This document shows positions 7,801 through 16,818 of a stretch of DNA of 64,000 nt, one piece after another; the first letter of the stretch is position 1, and every line of letters begins with the position of its first letter. The stretch is from the NCBI GenBank assembly GCA_964406575.1, contig CAYOSH010000013.1, forward strand, positions 46,212 to 110,211, given 5' to 3'. The stretch is from WTAW01 sp964406575 (GTDB lineage: Bacteria > Acidobacteriota > Aminicenantia > Aminicenantales > Aminicenantaceae). A program made the position numbers and the translations under genes. The notes under the pieces are model-generated. The model was not told where the DNA came from and did no database searches. It saw only the letters and a list, made by a program, of their open reading frames with translations.

Positions 7801-9892
7801 CTGTTACCCATTCTCGGATTTTATCACTATCTGTGCTTGAAAGAATTTTGCTCAGCGTCTTTTTCAGTTCTTTGTTCAACATAACTTTTAAGCTGTCATC
7901 GTCGCTTTGGAGCAAAAGCTCTAAAGGCCTTATCAAAGCGGCTTCTGCCTCGGGCTTAATGGCTGGATCATCAAGATATCGCGCAGATACTTCTAATGTC
8001 TCCACGGACCAAAGTCTTCCCAGGCCAGACAAAGCCATCTTTTTTTCATTGGCTTCTGTGGCCAGGTTCATTGCTTTCATAAAGAGCGCAATCGAGTCTT
8101 CAGCCGGTCGGTCGCTTCTGACTTTGACAAGATCGATATACCCTCGAAGGGCCAATATTTTATGAGTTTTATTGGTGGACGTTTTTACGACACTCAGCAG
8201 GTCATCGATGGGTTCTGCGTCTGGCCATGCAGACAGTGCATAAATTGCTGCTTTCTGATTTTCAGGGTTATCATTCTTCAACTCATTCCTTAACACCGGC
8301 AAAGCGTTCTTATCCCCGATCCTCCCGGCCACTTCTAATAATGAGCTGCGTGCTTCGATGTCTTCAACAGACGGCAATACTCTCAGGACTTGCTTGGCCT
8401 GACTGGATGGATCCTGGATCTTCTGTGACACAAGAACGAGGGTTCTTTCTGCTTCATCGCGGATTGCACTGTTCTCTTCATGGATCAATAATTGGATCAG
8501 TTCATCAATAGACTTGGGTGACGCAACTATGGCTAACGACTTAAAGGATTCAAGGCGAACGGCCTGGTCAGGATCAACTGCGGTTGTTAATAACATCTTT
8601 GTAGCTTCAACGACATTTCGCTGACCGAGGCTGCGGACGAGCTCAGCCTTAACATGAGGATCCGTACTCGGAATGAGCGCCATGATCTTTTGATTGACTG
8701 ATTTACCACGCAGCAAGTCAAGGCTTCCTCTGGCGGCTTCACGGTCGATTCCCGATGCTTCGGTCGCAACCTTCAACAATAAGGGAATGTCAGATTCGTC
8801 CCCAATCCTTGCCAGAGCTTGCAGGGCTGCGACTCGCACGGCTTCATCATAGTGTTTGACTGCATCCAATACAGCTTGATGAGCAGCTGTTTCTTGCCTG
8901 TCGGCAAAAGCTGCAAACAACTGGATCTGCCCCTGACCGGAAAGATTCGGACATTCGAGGATGATTTTTGTTATGTCCGCAGATGGGGGTAGCTCACGTA
9001 TCAAGCCGATGGCGACGGACTGCAGATCCCTGTTATCTCTTTTAAGCGCTGCAAGAATAATATCTGGAGCCCCCTCTTCGTCGGTCCCAGCAAGACCACG
9101 AAGAGCGGCTGCGCGGATGTGGGTCAAGTCCTCATGCTCGTATATGTCCCGGTAAACGGAAGCGGCGAGACTTGTATTTCCCGTGTCAAGGATGTTGCCT
9201 GCACACCTCAAGTAAGCATCCAATACTCGGGTGTGCAATTCTCCCTCGGTTTTGAGTCTCGCTTTTTTGAGCGCTTCCTGCGCACTGTTGTCTGCGATCT
9301 TTCCCAGGGCAGTCGCAGCTGACAGAGCGATTTGAGGATCTTCATCGTAGACCAGTTGGTCCAGCTGACCGACCGCATGACCATCTCGTCTTTCACCCAA
9401 TGAATTGATAATGCCTATCTTTACTTTGTGTTCAGATTTGGGCAAGGCATTTCGCAAAGCTATATCCACCGAAGGATCTGGAATGCGCTGCAAGGCATAG
9501 AGCGCAATATCATAGGACTTTTCATCAGACATCATCTCGGTAAGCTTAGGGACTGATTCTTCTGTACCGATAATGCTCAACTGTTCGCAGATAAATTGTT
9601 TTCCGGCAAACGTCACATCAGATTTCAGGAACGCGATCATCTCTTTTTCGATTTGATTTATCAGATCCGGCGAATCGAGCGAATCCTTAATCAGCTCTCT
9701 GAGTGCTGAAAGTGATTCACGGCTCTGGCCGTAATCATACACAGCGATCTCAGTTAGTATTCTCTTAACGTCAGAGACAATATCGCTGCCCGCACCCATC
9801 GAAATATGCACATGAGAAAAAGATAAATTTACAAAGAGTGCGAGAAAGATCACTAGGCTGCCAATATATGGGGACTTTTTTATTCGCTTCAT
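7736..9892 (-). CDS. Exported HEAT-repeat protein
   Basis: 718 residues. The start at ATG 9892 has GGAGGAAAAG directly upstream; a TTG 12 bp earlier is in that ribosome site and was rejected. Residues 1-30 are a signal peptide (KKSPY, then a hydrophobic core). The rest is a run of HEAT-like helical pairs of about 30-38 residues, with recurring patterns such as AALQALARIGDESDIPLLLKV. It is therefore a protein-binding scaffold outside the cytoplasm; no catalytic domain was seen. The last 15 residues (RQLFLCPGMRVEYRW) are read antisense to the ThuA-like remnant and look foreign, so the natural C-terminus was probably lost at a junction near 7785-7800. It is encoded beside Tat-type Gfo/Idh genes, a frequent association in glycoside-using bacteria. 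Confidence 0.75.
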   Translation of the reverse strand: MKRIKKSPYIGSLVIFLALFVNLSFSHVHISMGAGSDIVSDVKRILTEIAVYDYGQSRESLSALRELIKDSLDSPDLINQIEKEMIAFLKSDVTFAGKQFICEQLSIIGTEESVPKLTEMMSDEKSYDIALYALQRIPDPSVDIALRNALPKSEHKVKIGIINSLGERRDGHAVGQLDQLVYDEDPQIALSAATALGKIADNSAQEALKKARLKTEGELHTRVLDAYLRCAGNILDTGNTSLAASVYRDIYEHEDLTHIRAAALRGLAGTDEEGAPDIILAALKRDNRDLQSVAIGLIRELPPSADITKIILECPNLSGQGQIQLFAAFADRQETAAHQAVLDAVKHYDEAVRVAALQALARIGDESDIPLLLKVATEASGIDREAARGSLDLLRGKSVNQKIMALIPSTDPHVKAELVRSLGQRNVVEATKMLLTTAVDPDQAVRLESFKSLAIVASPKSIDELIQLLIHEENSAIRDEAERTLVLVSQKIQDPSSQAKQVLRVLPSVEDIEARSSLLEVAGRIGDKNALPVLRNELKNDNPENQKAAIYALSAWPDAEPIDDLLSVVKTSTNKTHKILALRGYIDLVKVRSDRPAEDSIALFMKAMNLATEANEKKMALSGLGRLWSVETLEVSARYLDDPAIKPEAEAALIRPLELLLQSDDDSLKVMLNKELKKTLSKILSSTDSDKIREWVTEILERSRQLFLCPGMRVEYRW

Positions 9893-9967
9893 CTTTTCCT
9901 CCAATTGTTTATGCTTTCATTACAGTCATTAATTCTTCCATCCTATATCCAGTCAATAAGTAGATAT

Positions 9968-11299
9968 CTACAGATGCCAGGGACTGCGCATGGCATTCCC
10001 GAGCATTCTGGACGCAGTGGCATCACCTATAATTTCTTCTGTTTCCGGATTAAAACGGATCTTTCTGCCCAGAAGCATTGCGATCTGGCCCAAGTGACCA
10101 GGTGTCGCCGAGCGGTGCGCGACTTCACTGGGTGCTAAGGTCGTAGCCCGCGACCTGACACAATCCAAAAAGTTTCGTGTATGTCCTTCATGATCCAGGG
10201 GATTTTCGGCGCGAAGGAGATGAATCTCATCAGGGCTGATTTTTTCGCGAAGTAAAGACTTTGGATGGGTGTCAATACTGCCTCGATTCACCCAAACCCA
10301 ACCATCCTTACCGATCCACTTTGTACCGCCCCGGATATCATCGTGTCCACCGGCGATCGTCATTTGAATGCCATTAGCATACTTGGTGTTTATGCGATAT
10401 TTCGAAGCGCTGTTCCACAAGCCGGTTTGGGGATACTCCCCCACTCCCTCGACCTCGACCGGCCCTGTATACTCCAATCCTGCTCCCCAATGAGCGATAT
10501 CCACATGATGACCGACCCAGTCCATCAACTGACCGCCCCCATACTCGAGGTTCCATCGCCAGTTATAATGGACCCGGGCCGAAACGTAGGGTGAATAAGG
10601 AGCCGGACCCAACCAGAAATCATAATCCAGTTCCTTAGGAGGTGTTGTCGCAGTTTCTCCATTACTCCGCCTGTTGTAATCGTGTCCTTCGGGAAGTCCC
10701 ACCTCTATGCTATGGACTTTATCGATTCGGCCATTGATAACCAATTCACAGGCAAAGCGGAAATTCGCCTGGGACCGCTGCCAACTCCCTGTCTGCCAGA
10801 TGCGTGCATAACGCTTTACAGCATCACACATCGCACGCCCTTCAAGAAGGCTATGGGAAATGGGTTTTTCTCCGTAGATATCTTTGCCTGCCTTAGCCGC
10901 AGTGATGGCAACGATCGCATGCCAGTGATCCGGCGTGGCTAACGAGATAACATCAATATCGCGCCTTGAAATGAGTTCACGAAAATCGCGATAAGCGGCA
11001 CAATCGCTGTTGCCATAAAATTCATCCACTTGTGTCTTAGCTCTTTGGAGATGATTGGCATCGACATCACAGACAGCCAGGACATGAGAGTCAGGTTCGT
11101 TCAGAAAAGTCATCATGTCCTCTCTGCCCATCCCTCCCATTCCCACACAGCCGACCGTGATCTTCTCACTGGGAGCGATCCCATTTTCTATTCCCAGGAC
11201 TGAAGAGGGGATGATAGTCGGGAAAAAAATCCCACCGATCATGACACCAGTTGTCTGCTTTATAAATTGTCTTCGATTCATACTTTTTCTCTCAGCCAT
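9968..11299 (-). CDS. Gfo/Idh/MocA-family oxidoreductase with Tat signal (1)
   Basis: A 443-residue NAD(P)-dependent sugar or sugar-derivative oxidoreductase, probably exported by the Tat system. The leader MNRRQFIKQ matches the twin-arginine motif, followed by a hydrophobic stretch to about residue 35. The Rossmann fold opens with GCVGMGGMG, the ATPDHWHA segment follows, and GEKPISH carries the catalytic-region Lys of the EKP motif. The C-terminal domain contains WNLEYGGGQLMDWVGHHVDI, typical of the exported subgroup. ATG 11299 has AAAGGAG 7 bp upstream. Three other family members lie within 13 kb. The substrate is not readable from sequence; 3-keto sugar formation or reduction is a reasonable family-based guess. 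Confidence 0.85.
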   Translation of the reverse strand: MAERKSMNRRQFIKQTTGVMIGGIFFPTIIPSSVLGIENGIAPSEKITVGCVGMGGMGREDMMTFLNEPDSHVLAVCDVDANHLQRAKTQVDEFYGNSDCAAYRDFRELISRRDIDVISLATPDHWHAIVAITAAKAGKDIYGEKPISHSLLEGRAMCDAVKRYARIWQTGSWQRSQANFRFACELVINGRIDKVHSIEVGLPEGHDYNRRSNGETATTPPKELDYDFWLGPAPYSPYVSARVHYNWRWNLEYGGGQLMDWVGHHVDIAHWGAGLEYTGPVEVEGVGEYPQTGLWNSASKYRINTKYANGIQMTIAGGHDDIRGGTKWIGKDGWVWVNRGSIDTHPKSLLREKISPDEIHLLRAENPLDHEGHTRNFLDCVRSRATTLAPSEVAHRSATPGHLGQIAMLLGRKIRFNPETEEIIGDATASRMLGNAMRSPWHL

Positions 11300-11408
11300 C
11301 GAACATCTCCTTTATCTAAAAATGAATCATACAAGCTATACATAATTTATTTGCCCAGAAAAGTAAGCATCTCCAAAACAGTGATCGTATGAAATCGCAT
11401 TGCATGGT

Positions 11409-11467
11409 GAGTGTTCCCATTGTGTGATGGAGAAAACCGTTTTTCGAAATCACCAATTGGATCACTC
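11409..11467. repeat. Intergenic imperfect palindrome, family 3 (copy 1)
   Basis: Arms GAGTGTTCCCATTGTGTGAT and ATCACCAATTGGATCACTC can pair with a few mismatches, around the core GGAGAAAACCGTTTTTCGAA. The same arrangement and core recur at 35284-35353 with different arm bases that still pair. The right flank (CATTCATCACGGTTTGG) also resembles the right flank of the other copy. It lies between two convergent-side gene ends on the minus strand. Confidence 0.55.
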
Positions 11468-11480
11468 GGAATGTCATTCA

Positions 11481-12269
11481 TCACGGTTTGGGAGATGATT
11501 CTTCCAGAGAATGACAGGCCCACAACATCCCTCTTTTCATAATTTCCAGGGCTTCTGGCACGTCAAAATCTTTGGCTTTATGTCCCAAAGATGAATAAAA
11601 GACCCTTCCCTTGTCATACATTTTTTTCCATACCACTGGCATGACGACTCCCTCGATCCAGGGGGCATGTTCTCCGCTAAAGGTCGTAGCTGCCAAGACT
11701 TCATTTTTGGGATCGACATGCATGTAATACTGCTCCGAAAACATTTTGAAATCGGAAAGTCCCCTAGTGATCGGATCATCGTGGTCGATAATATTCACTT
11801 CATAGTGCACTTCACCGCCGGGATGTGCGACCCATTGTCCCCCGACCATAAATTGATATTCCGGAATTTCTCTGAAGGAATCCCCCAGGCCTCCATGCCA
11901 GCCGGCAATCCCGACGCCACTTCTTACGGCCTTGAGGAGTCCTCCAATGCGCTTGCTTTCTTCCTGTTCGGGACTCATGGTGACGGTTTGAACGATGAGG
12001 TCCTTCGAGTTCAAGTTCTCTTCATCGAGATATGAGTCTAGTGTGTTGGATATTTCCACATCGAAACCCAGTTCCTCCAACCAGGGCGCAAAAATATCCA
12101 CACATTGCTTTGGCTCGTGGCCTTCCCATCCTCCCCACACAATTAGAACCGATTTTTTTGTCTTCTCCTTCCTTTCAGCAAAGAGATTCTTCCCGATAAT
12201 CGGTGCTGTCGCTCCTACTAAAACCGATCGTTTAATAAAATCACGTCTGCTCCAATGATTTTTTCCCAT
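11481..12269 (-). CDS. ThuA-domain protein with Tat signal
   Basis: 262 residues. The leader SRRDFIKRSVLVG is a twin-arginine signal. The remainder is a ThuA (class I glutamine-amidotransferase-like) domain: VLIVWGGWEGHEP at the start, GIAGWHGGLGDSF in the middle, then VGGQWVAHPGGEVHYEV, ending with GRVFYSSLGHKAKDFDVPEAL. ThuA proteins are associated with trehalose and other glycoside use, but no defined reaction is established. The amidotransferase nucleophile Cys is not evident. It is transcribed toward the Gfo/Idh gene at 11299 with about 180 bp between them, and diverges from another Gfo/Idh gene at 12560. A role in processing oxidised sugars outside the cytoplasm is inference. Confidence 0.8.
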   Translation of the reverse strand: MGKNHWSRRDFIKRSVLVGATAPIIGKNLFAERKEKTKKSVLIVWGGWEGHEPKQCVDIFAPWLEELGFDVEISNTLDSYLDEENLNSKDLIVQTVTMSPEQEESKRIGGLLKAVRSGVGIAGWHGGLGDSFREIPEYQFMVGGQWVAHPGGEVHYEVNIIDHDDPITRGLSDFKMFSEQYYMHVDPKNEVLAATTFSGEHAPWIEGVVMPVVWKKMYDKGRVFYSSLGHKAKDFDVPEALEIMKRGMLWACHSLEESSPKP

Positions 12270-12559
12270 AATTGTCTCCTTTGTCAGGGCAAGTCAATGA
12301 CTTGAAATCCCTCACACGCAAGAATCGAACACGGTTATATATCATCGAGTCGTTTTGAGGTCAGTTATACAGCCCCGATGAAGTTTGATTCGATTTCGTC
12401 CCGTTGAATTGTCAAAATGAGATTATCACACCAAAATTCGGCAAGTCAACACCTGACAATATCCATCAATTTTCCTGCGCTTATCGCATTGACTGGATTA
12501 GATTCTTCATTATACTATGATTTGCAGAACCTGAATGATTCATACAAAGAAGGTAAAAA

Positions 12560-13966
12560 ATGGACGAGAAAAGGGACGATTCTCAATCTTTACCTAAAAA
12601 AGGGATAGAACGGAGAGATTTCATTCAAGGTTTGGCGACTCTCCCGATTTTAGGTCTCTTTACTCTATCGTGGTTAGACAAAACGATCCATGATAAGCCT
12701 AAGGATCTCGCCAGATCACAAAGGACAATCCCAGAAGGTCTGTCGGACATCAATGTGGCCTTTTTGGGAACAGGTGAACAGGGTTATATTTTGCTAAACG
12801 ATTGTCTGAAGCTTCCCGGCTTACGGTTTAGGGCCGTCTGTGATATTTGGGAGTCATACAACCAAAAACGGGCCGCCCAAGTATTGAAAAAATATAAACA
12901 TGAAGTGAACACCTATATGGATTACCGGGAAATGCTCACAGAGGAGAAGAACCTGGATGCCGTCATCATTGCCACCCCCGATTTTTGGCATGCAGATCAC
13001 ACTGTGGCCTGCCTTGAGGCGAATCTCCATGTGTACTGCGAAAAGGAGATGTCCAATACACTCGAAGGTGCTCGAATAATGGTTGAAGCTGCCAGAAGAA
13101 CAGGAAAACTCCTTCAGATCGGACATCAGCGCCGCAGCAATCCCCGGTACTTACACTGCTACAACAATCTCATCAAAGATGCAGGTATCCTGGGCCGTAT
13201 CACTGCAGTCAAAGGACAGTGGAACAAGGCAGTACAGCCCGACATTGGCTGGCCTAAAAAAAATATAATTGATTCCGCCACTCTGAAGAAATACGGTTAT
13301 GAGTCCATGCATCAGTTCCGGAACTGGCGATGGTATAAAGGACTGGGGGGGGGGCCTATTGTGGACCTGGGGTCCCATCAAATTGATATTTTCAACTGGT
13401 TTCTAGACGCACAGCCGAAGTCCGTGATGGCGAGTGGGGGTACGGATTACTACAGCAAAGATACACACGAGTGGTATGACACAGTCCTCGCCATATACGA
13501 GTACGAGACCGAGCAGGGTGTTGTGAGGGCTAATTATCAAACCTTAACGACCAACAGCAGCGAAGGCTATTTTGAAAATTTCTTAGGGGATCAAGGGACG
13601 CTCCAGATTTCCGAATCGGCCAATAGAGGGGGTGTCTATCGGGAGCCCACAGCACCCCAGTGGGATAAATGGGTTTCCTTAGGGTATCTGAGTGCACCGG
13701 AGAAAGTCACCCCTCAAATCACTTCAGGCGCTGTTCTGGATGTTCGAGAGACGATCGGGCCAGACCGCCATGATATCCCTGTCACCTTTAACGATCCTTA
13801 CCATCTGCCTCATTTGGCAAATTTCTTCAATGCGATACGGGGGCTCGAGAAATTAAACTGCCCTTACGATATCGGTTATAAGACAGCAGTCACGGTGCTT
13901 AAGGTCAACCAGGCTGTAGAAAAGGCTCGAAGGCTCGAATTCGATCCTCTGGAGTTTCAAATATGA
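12560..13966 (+). CDS. Gfo/Idh/MocA-family oxidoreductase with Tat-like leader (2), EKE variant
   Basis: 468 residues. After a lysine-rich N-terminus the leader ERRDFIQGLATLPILGLF resembles a Tat signal. The Rossmann motif is FLGTGEQG, then ATPDFWHADH. The usual EKP motif reads YCEKEMSN: the lysine is kept but the proline is changed to glutamate. The C-terminal domain has WRWYKGLGGGPIVDLGSHQIDI, a variant of the exported subgroup signature. ATG 12560 follows AAGGT. Its end overlaps the DoxX gene by 4 bp (ATGA), so the two are translationally coupled, and a discoidin-like gene follows. An exported dehydrogenase with a membrane partner is one possible reading; substrate unknown. Confidence 0.83.
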   Translation: MDEKRDDSQSLPKKGIERRDFIQGLATLPILGLFTLSWLDKTIHDKPKDLARSQRTIPEGLSDINVAFLGTGEQGYILLNDCLKLPGLRFRAVCDIWESYNQKRAAQVLKKYKHEVNTYMDYREMLTEEKNLDAVIIATPDFWHADHTVACLEANLHVYCEKEMSNTLEGARIMVEAARRTGKLLQIGHQRRSNPRYLHCYNNLIKDAGILGRITAVKGQWNKAVQPDIGWPKKNIIDSATLKKYGYESMHQFRNWRWYKGLGGGPIVDLGSHQIDIFNWFLDAQPKSVMASGGTDYYSKDTHEWYDTVLAIYEYETEQGVVRANYQTLTTNSSEGYFENFLGDQGTLQISESANRGGVYREPTAPQWDKWVSLGYLSAPEKVTPQITSGAVLDVRETIGPDRHDIPVTFNDPYHLPHLANFFNAIRGLEKLNCPYDIGYKTAVTVLKVNQAVEKARRLEFDPLEFQI

Positions 13967-14448
13967 GAATTGACAAAAAGTACTCCAACTGGCAGCTGGC
14001 GGCCTTAGTCACACTCCGTATCCTGATCGGCTGGCATTTCCTTTATGAAGGGATTTCAAAGCTGATGAATCCTCAGTGGTCTGCCGCCAGTTTTTTGCTC
14101 GAGTCTAAATGGATCTTTGCCGGGATATTCAAAGGGATAGCAGAAAATCCATCCGTTCTTCCCATCGTGAATGTCTTGAACACCTGGGGGTTGATCCTTA
14201 TCGGATTGGGATTAATCTTGGGATGTTTATCACGGATCGCCACCGTTGCCGGGATAAGCCTCATTCTGCTGTATTATGTCTGCAATCCCCCCTTCATCGG
14301 CCTCTACTATGCCATTCCTTCCGAAGGGAACTACCTTATCGTGAATAAGAATCTAGTCGAGATGGCAGCGTTGTTTGTGTTGCTTTTATTTCCAACGGGC
14401 AATATCATCGGAGTGAATCATTTTTTCCATAAATTGCGCTCGAAGTAA
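13963..14448 (+). CDS. DoxX-family membrane protein
   Basis: A 161-residue inner-membrane protein with four hydrophobic helices (about residues 10-30, 70-90, 92-112 and 125-145). The early motif LRILIGWHFLYEGISKL is the DoxX/DUF417-like signature. DoxX proteins are often linked to quinone-related or thiol redox functions. The start codon overlaps the stop of the upstream Gfo/Idh/MocA gene (ATGA), so the pair is probably co-translated. Passing electrons from the exported dehydrogenase into the membrane is a plausible but unproven role. Confidence 0.75.
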   Translation: MRIDKKYSNWQLAALVTLRILIGWHFLYEGISKLMNPQWSAASFLLESKWIFAGIFKGIAENPSVLPIVNVLNTWGLILIGLGLILGCLSRIATVAGISLILLYYVCNPPFIGLYYAIPSEGNYLIVNKNLVEMAALFVLLLFPTGNIIGVNHFFHKLRSK

Positions 14449-14504
14449 GCATCGATCGCATCGGATACGATAAATTCGGGACAGGAAAATTGAGAGAGGA
14501 AAAA

Positions 14505-15218
14505 ATGTTGAAGTTAAAACCTTTCACGTGGATGATTTTTATCGCCTCAACCATTTTTGCAACGGCCTTAGCTTTCACAGGCCCGGAGACTAGTCAACCC
14601 AAATCAGAAAAACTCGTGCCGATAGAAATAGAATTGCCCAAGCCCATGTTCATCGGTACACCTCAAAATATTGGAGTGGAGAGGCTCGAAAAACCTCTTG
14701 GGAAACCACGCCCTCCGTTTATGGCTCCGGTGGGCACGAAAAATGTCGCCCTTGGGAAACCTGTAGCGAGCACGGACGAGGAACCCATTATCGGAGAGAT
14801 CGCAATGATCACCGATGGTGATAAAGAGGGAATAGATGGCAGCTTCGTCGAACTGGGTCCCTTCGAGCAACATATCACCATTGATCTGGGTGCAAAATAC
14901 GAGATCTATGCGATCGTCATGTGGCACTATCATAAACAAGCTCGTGTCTATTTCGACGTTGTCGTCCAGGTTGCGGACGATCCCGATTTTATAACGAATG
15001 TGAAGGTGTTGTTCAACAACGACCATGATAACTCTCTCGGTTTAGGGGTCGGCAACGATCTCCATTATGTCGAAACAGCAGAAGGGAAGCTTATCGATGC
15101 CAAAGGCATTCAGGCACGTTATGTCCGCCTGTACAGCAATGGTAACAACAGTAATGATTTGAACCACTGGATCGAAACGGAGGTTTACGGTCGACCTGTT
15201 AAAAAAGATACACAGTAA
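14505..15218 (+). CDS. Exported discoidin (F5/8 type C)-like protein
   Basis: 237 residues from ATG 14505, which has GAGAGGA just upstream; an in-frame TTG at 14490 lies in that ribosome site and was rejected. Residues 1-25 form a signal peptide. After a proline-rich linker, residues of about 80-235 form a discoidin-like beta-sandwich: NVALGKPVAS opens it, ITIDLGAKYEIYAIVMWHYH is the core strand pair, and RYVRLYSNG with WIETEVYGR closes it. Such domains bind carbohydrate or cell surfaces. It follows DoxX by about 56 bp and is directly followed, with an uncertain start, by the Agl23-like gene. Confidence 0.78.
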   Translation: MLKLKPFTWMIFIASTIFATALAFTGPETSQPKSEKLVPIEIELPKPMFIGTPQNIGVERLEKPLGKPRPPFMAPVGTKNVALGKPVASTDEEPIIGEIAMITDGDKEGIDGSFVELGPFEQHITIDLGAKYEIYAIVMWHYHKQARVYFDVVVQVADDPDFITNVKVLFNNDHDNSLGLGVGNDLHYVETAEGKLIDAKGIQARYVRLYSNGNNSNDLNHWIETEVYGRPVKKDTQ

Positions 15219-15234
15219 TTTTTTATTCCTGTGT

Positions 15235-16791
15235 TTGGTTGTCATTTTTATCGGTTTTTCGCTGCGCCTGCCCAGATTGGCCCAGCGCCCCATGCACACC
15301 GATGAGGCCGTTCATGCCATCAAGTTTGGAGCTCTGCTCGAGGAAAATAAATATCGGTATGATCCGCACGAATACCACGGTCCGACACTCAATTATTTTA
15401 CATTGATTCCTGCGCTATCTGTCTCCCCTAGAAAATTAGCAGAGATCGATGAGAGGACATTGCGGATCGTACCTGTATTCTTCGGGATGTTCCTCATTGT
15501 GGGATTGTTCCTGTTGAAGAATGGCCTGAGTCGCTCTGTCATGTTCTTTGCAGGCTTGTTTTTAGCCGTCTCACCGGCCATGGTTTTTTACAGTCGATAT
15601 TATATCCAGGAAATGCTTCTTGTTAGTTTCAGTTTTGGCACGATCGTCTCGGGATATCGATATGTGAAGAGCAGGAATCCTTTATGGGCAGTCTTTGCCG
15701 GAATATTCCTCGGATTGATGCACGCCACCAAAGAAAGCTGCATCATCGCCTTTGGAGCAATACTCCTTGCCCTATTTCTTACTGGCACTCTCCAAAACAG
15801 ACAAAAGGGCAAACCTTTCCATTTTGGTTTCAAAATAAACGCCTGGCATATTCTGATTTTCACAACTACGGCCTGTGTTATCTCAGTCTTGTTTTACTCT
15901 TCATTTTTCACACACCCCAGAGGAATTCTCGACTCCTTTATTGCCTACAAGTATTATCTCCAGAGAGCCGGTCAAAACAGCTGGCACATGCACCCCTGGT
16001 TCTATTATTTCAAACTTCTAATCGGTTCGAAACACTCCGCACACCCCTTCTGGAACGAATTACTCATCGTTATTTTATCCGGAATCGGCCTAACCGTAGC
16101 CTTAAGACGAAAGCAACATCCCCAAATGGATCACAGTTTGCTCAGATTTATCGCATTTTATACGGTCATTTTGGCATTGATCTATTCGATAATCCCGTAC
16201 AAGACTCCCTGGAGTATGCTCGGATTCTATCATGGCATGATATTACTTGCAGCACTCGGAGCGACGTCACTCTTAGCGATAAAAATGAAGAATATTCTAC
16301 GTAGCTTTGTTTTTCTATTCCTTGTCCTTGGTGTGAGTAACCTTCTCGTGCAATCTTATCTCTCGAATTTCAAGTACGAAGCCGACCCCTCAAATCCGTA
16401 TGTTTACGCTCACACGAGCAGAGATATTTTTCGAGTAGTTGAAAGCATTGAAGAAATCGCCACCATTCACCCTGACGGAAAAAACATGCTCATCGAAGTC
16501 ATTTGTCCGGCAGATGATTATTGGCCCCTTCCCTGGTATTTGCGCTCCTTTCCCAACACCGGTTGGTGGAACAAAGTCAATTTCAGTCAGCCAGCTGCAC
16601 AGGTCATAATCGCTTCCCCGAGTGTAGAATCCGAACTGCTCAAAAAACTGTATGAATGGCCCCCTCCAGGCGAAAGGAGCTTATATGTGCCTCTTTTCAG
16701 ATTCCCCACTGAACTACGTCCACAGGTTGAAATTCGCGGTTATATTGCAAAAGATCTCATGGATTTATATGTCCAAAGCCACTCAAATTAG
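15235..16791 (+). CDS. Agl23-like (TIGR03663-type) membrane glycosyltransferase-fold protein
   Basis: A multi-pass membrane protein of about 518 residues. RLPRLAQRPMHTDEAVHA near the N-terminus carries the acidic loop motif of GT-C dolichol/undecaprenyl-phosphosugar-dependent transferases. YSRYYIQEMLL and ATKESCIIAF are further motifs of the group annotated as flippase-associated Agl23. There are about 10-12 hydrophobic helices, then a soluble C-terminal domain of about 110 residues. The start is uncertain: TTG 15235 has no ribosome site and the frame is open upstream into the previous gene (LFLC residues precede it), suggesting coupling to the discoidin gene. Likely transfers sugar to an extracytoplasmic acceptor; donor and acceptor unknown. 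Confidence 0.72.
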   Translation: MVVIFIGFSLRLPRLAQRPMHTDEAVHAIKFGALLEENKYRYDPHEYHGPTLNYFTLIPALSVSPRKLAEIDERTLRIVPVFFGMFLIVGLFLLKNGLSRSVMFFAGLFLAVSPAMVFYSRYYIQEMLLVSFSFGTIVSGYRYVKSRNPLWAVFAGIFLGLMHATKESCIIAFGAILLALFLTGTLQNRQKGKPFHFGFKINAWHILIFTTTACVISVLFYSSFFTHPRGILDSFIAYKYYLQRAGQNSWHMHPWFYYFKLLIGSKHSAHPFWNELLIVILSGIGLTVALRRKQHPQMDHSLLRFIAFYTVILALIYSIIPYKTPWSMLGFYHGMILLAALGATSLLAIKMKNILRSFVFLFLVLGVSNLLVQSYLSNFKYEADPSNPYVYAHTSRDIFRVVESIEEIATIHPDGKNMLIEVICPADDYWPLPWYLRSFPNTGWWNKVNFSQPAAQVIIASPSVESELLKKLYEWPPPGERSLYVPLFRFPTELRPQVEIRGYIAKDLMDLYVQSHSN

Positions 16792-16818
16792 AATGAAAAG
16801 TAGTCCGAATTATCTAAA

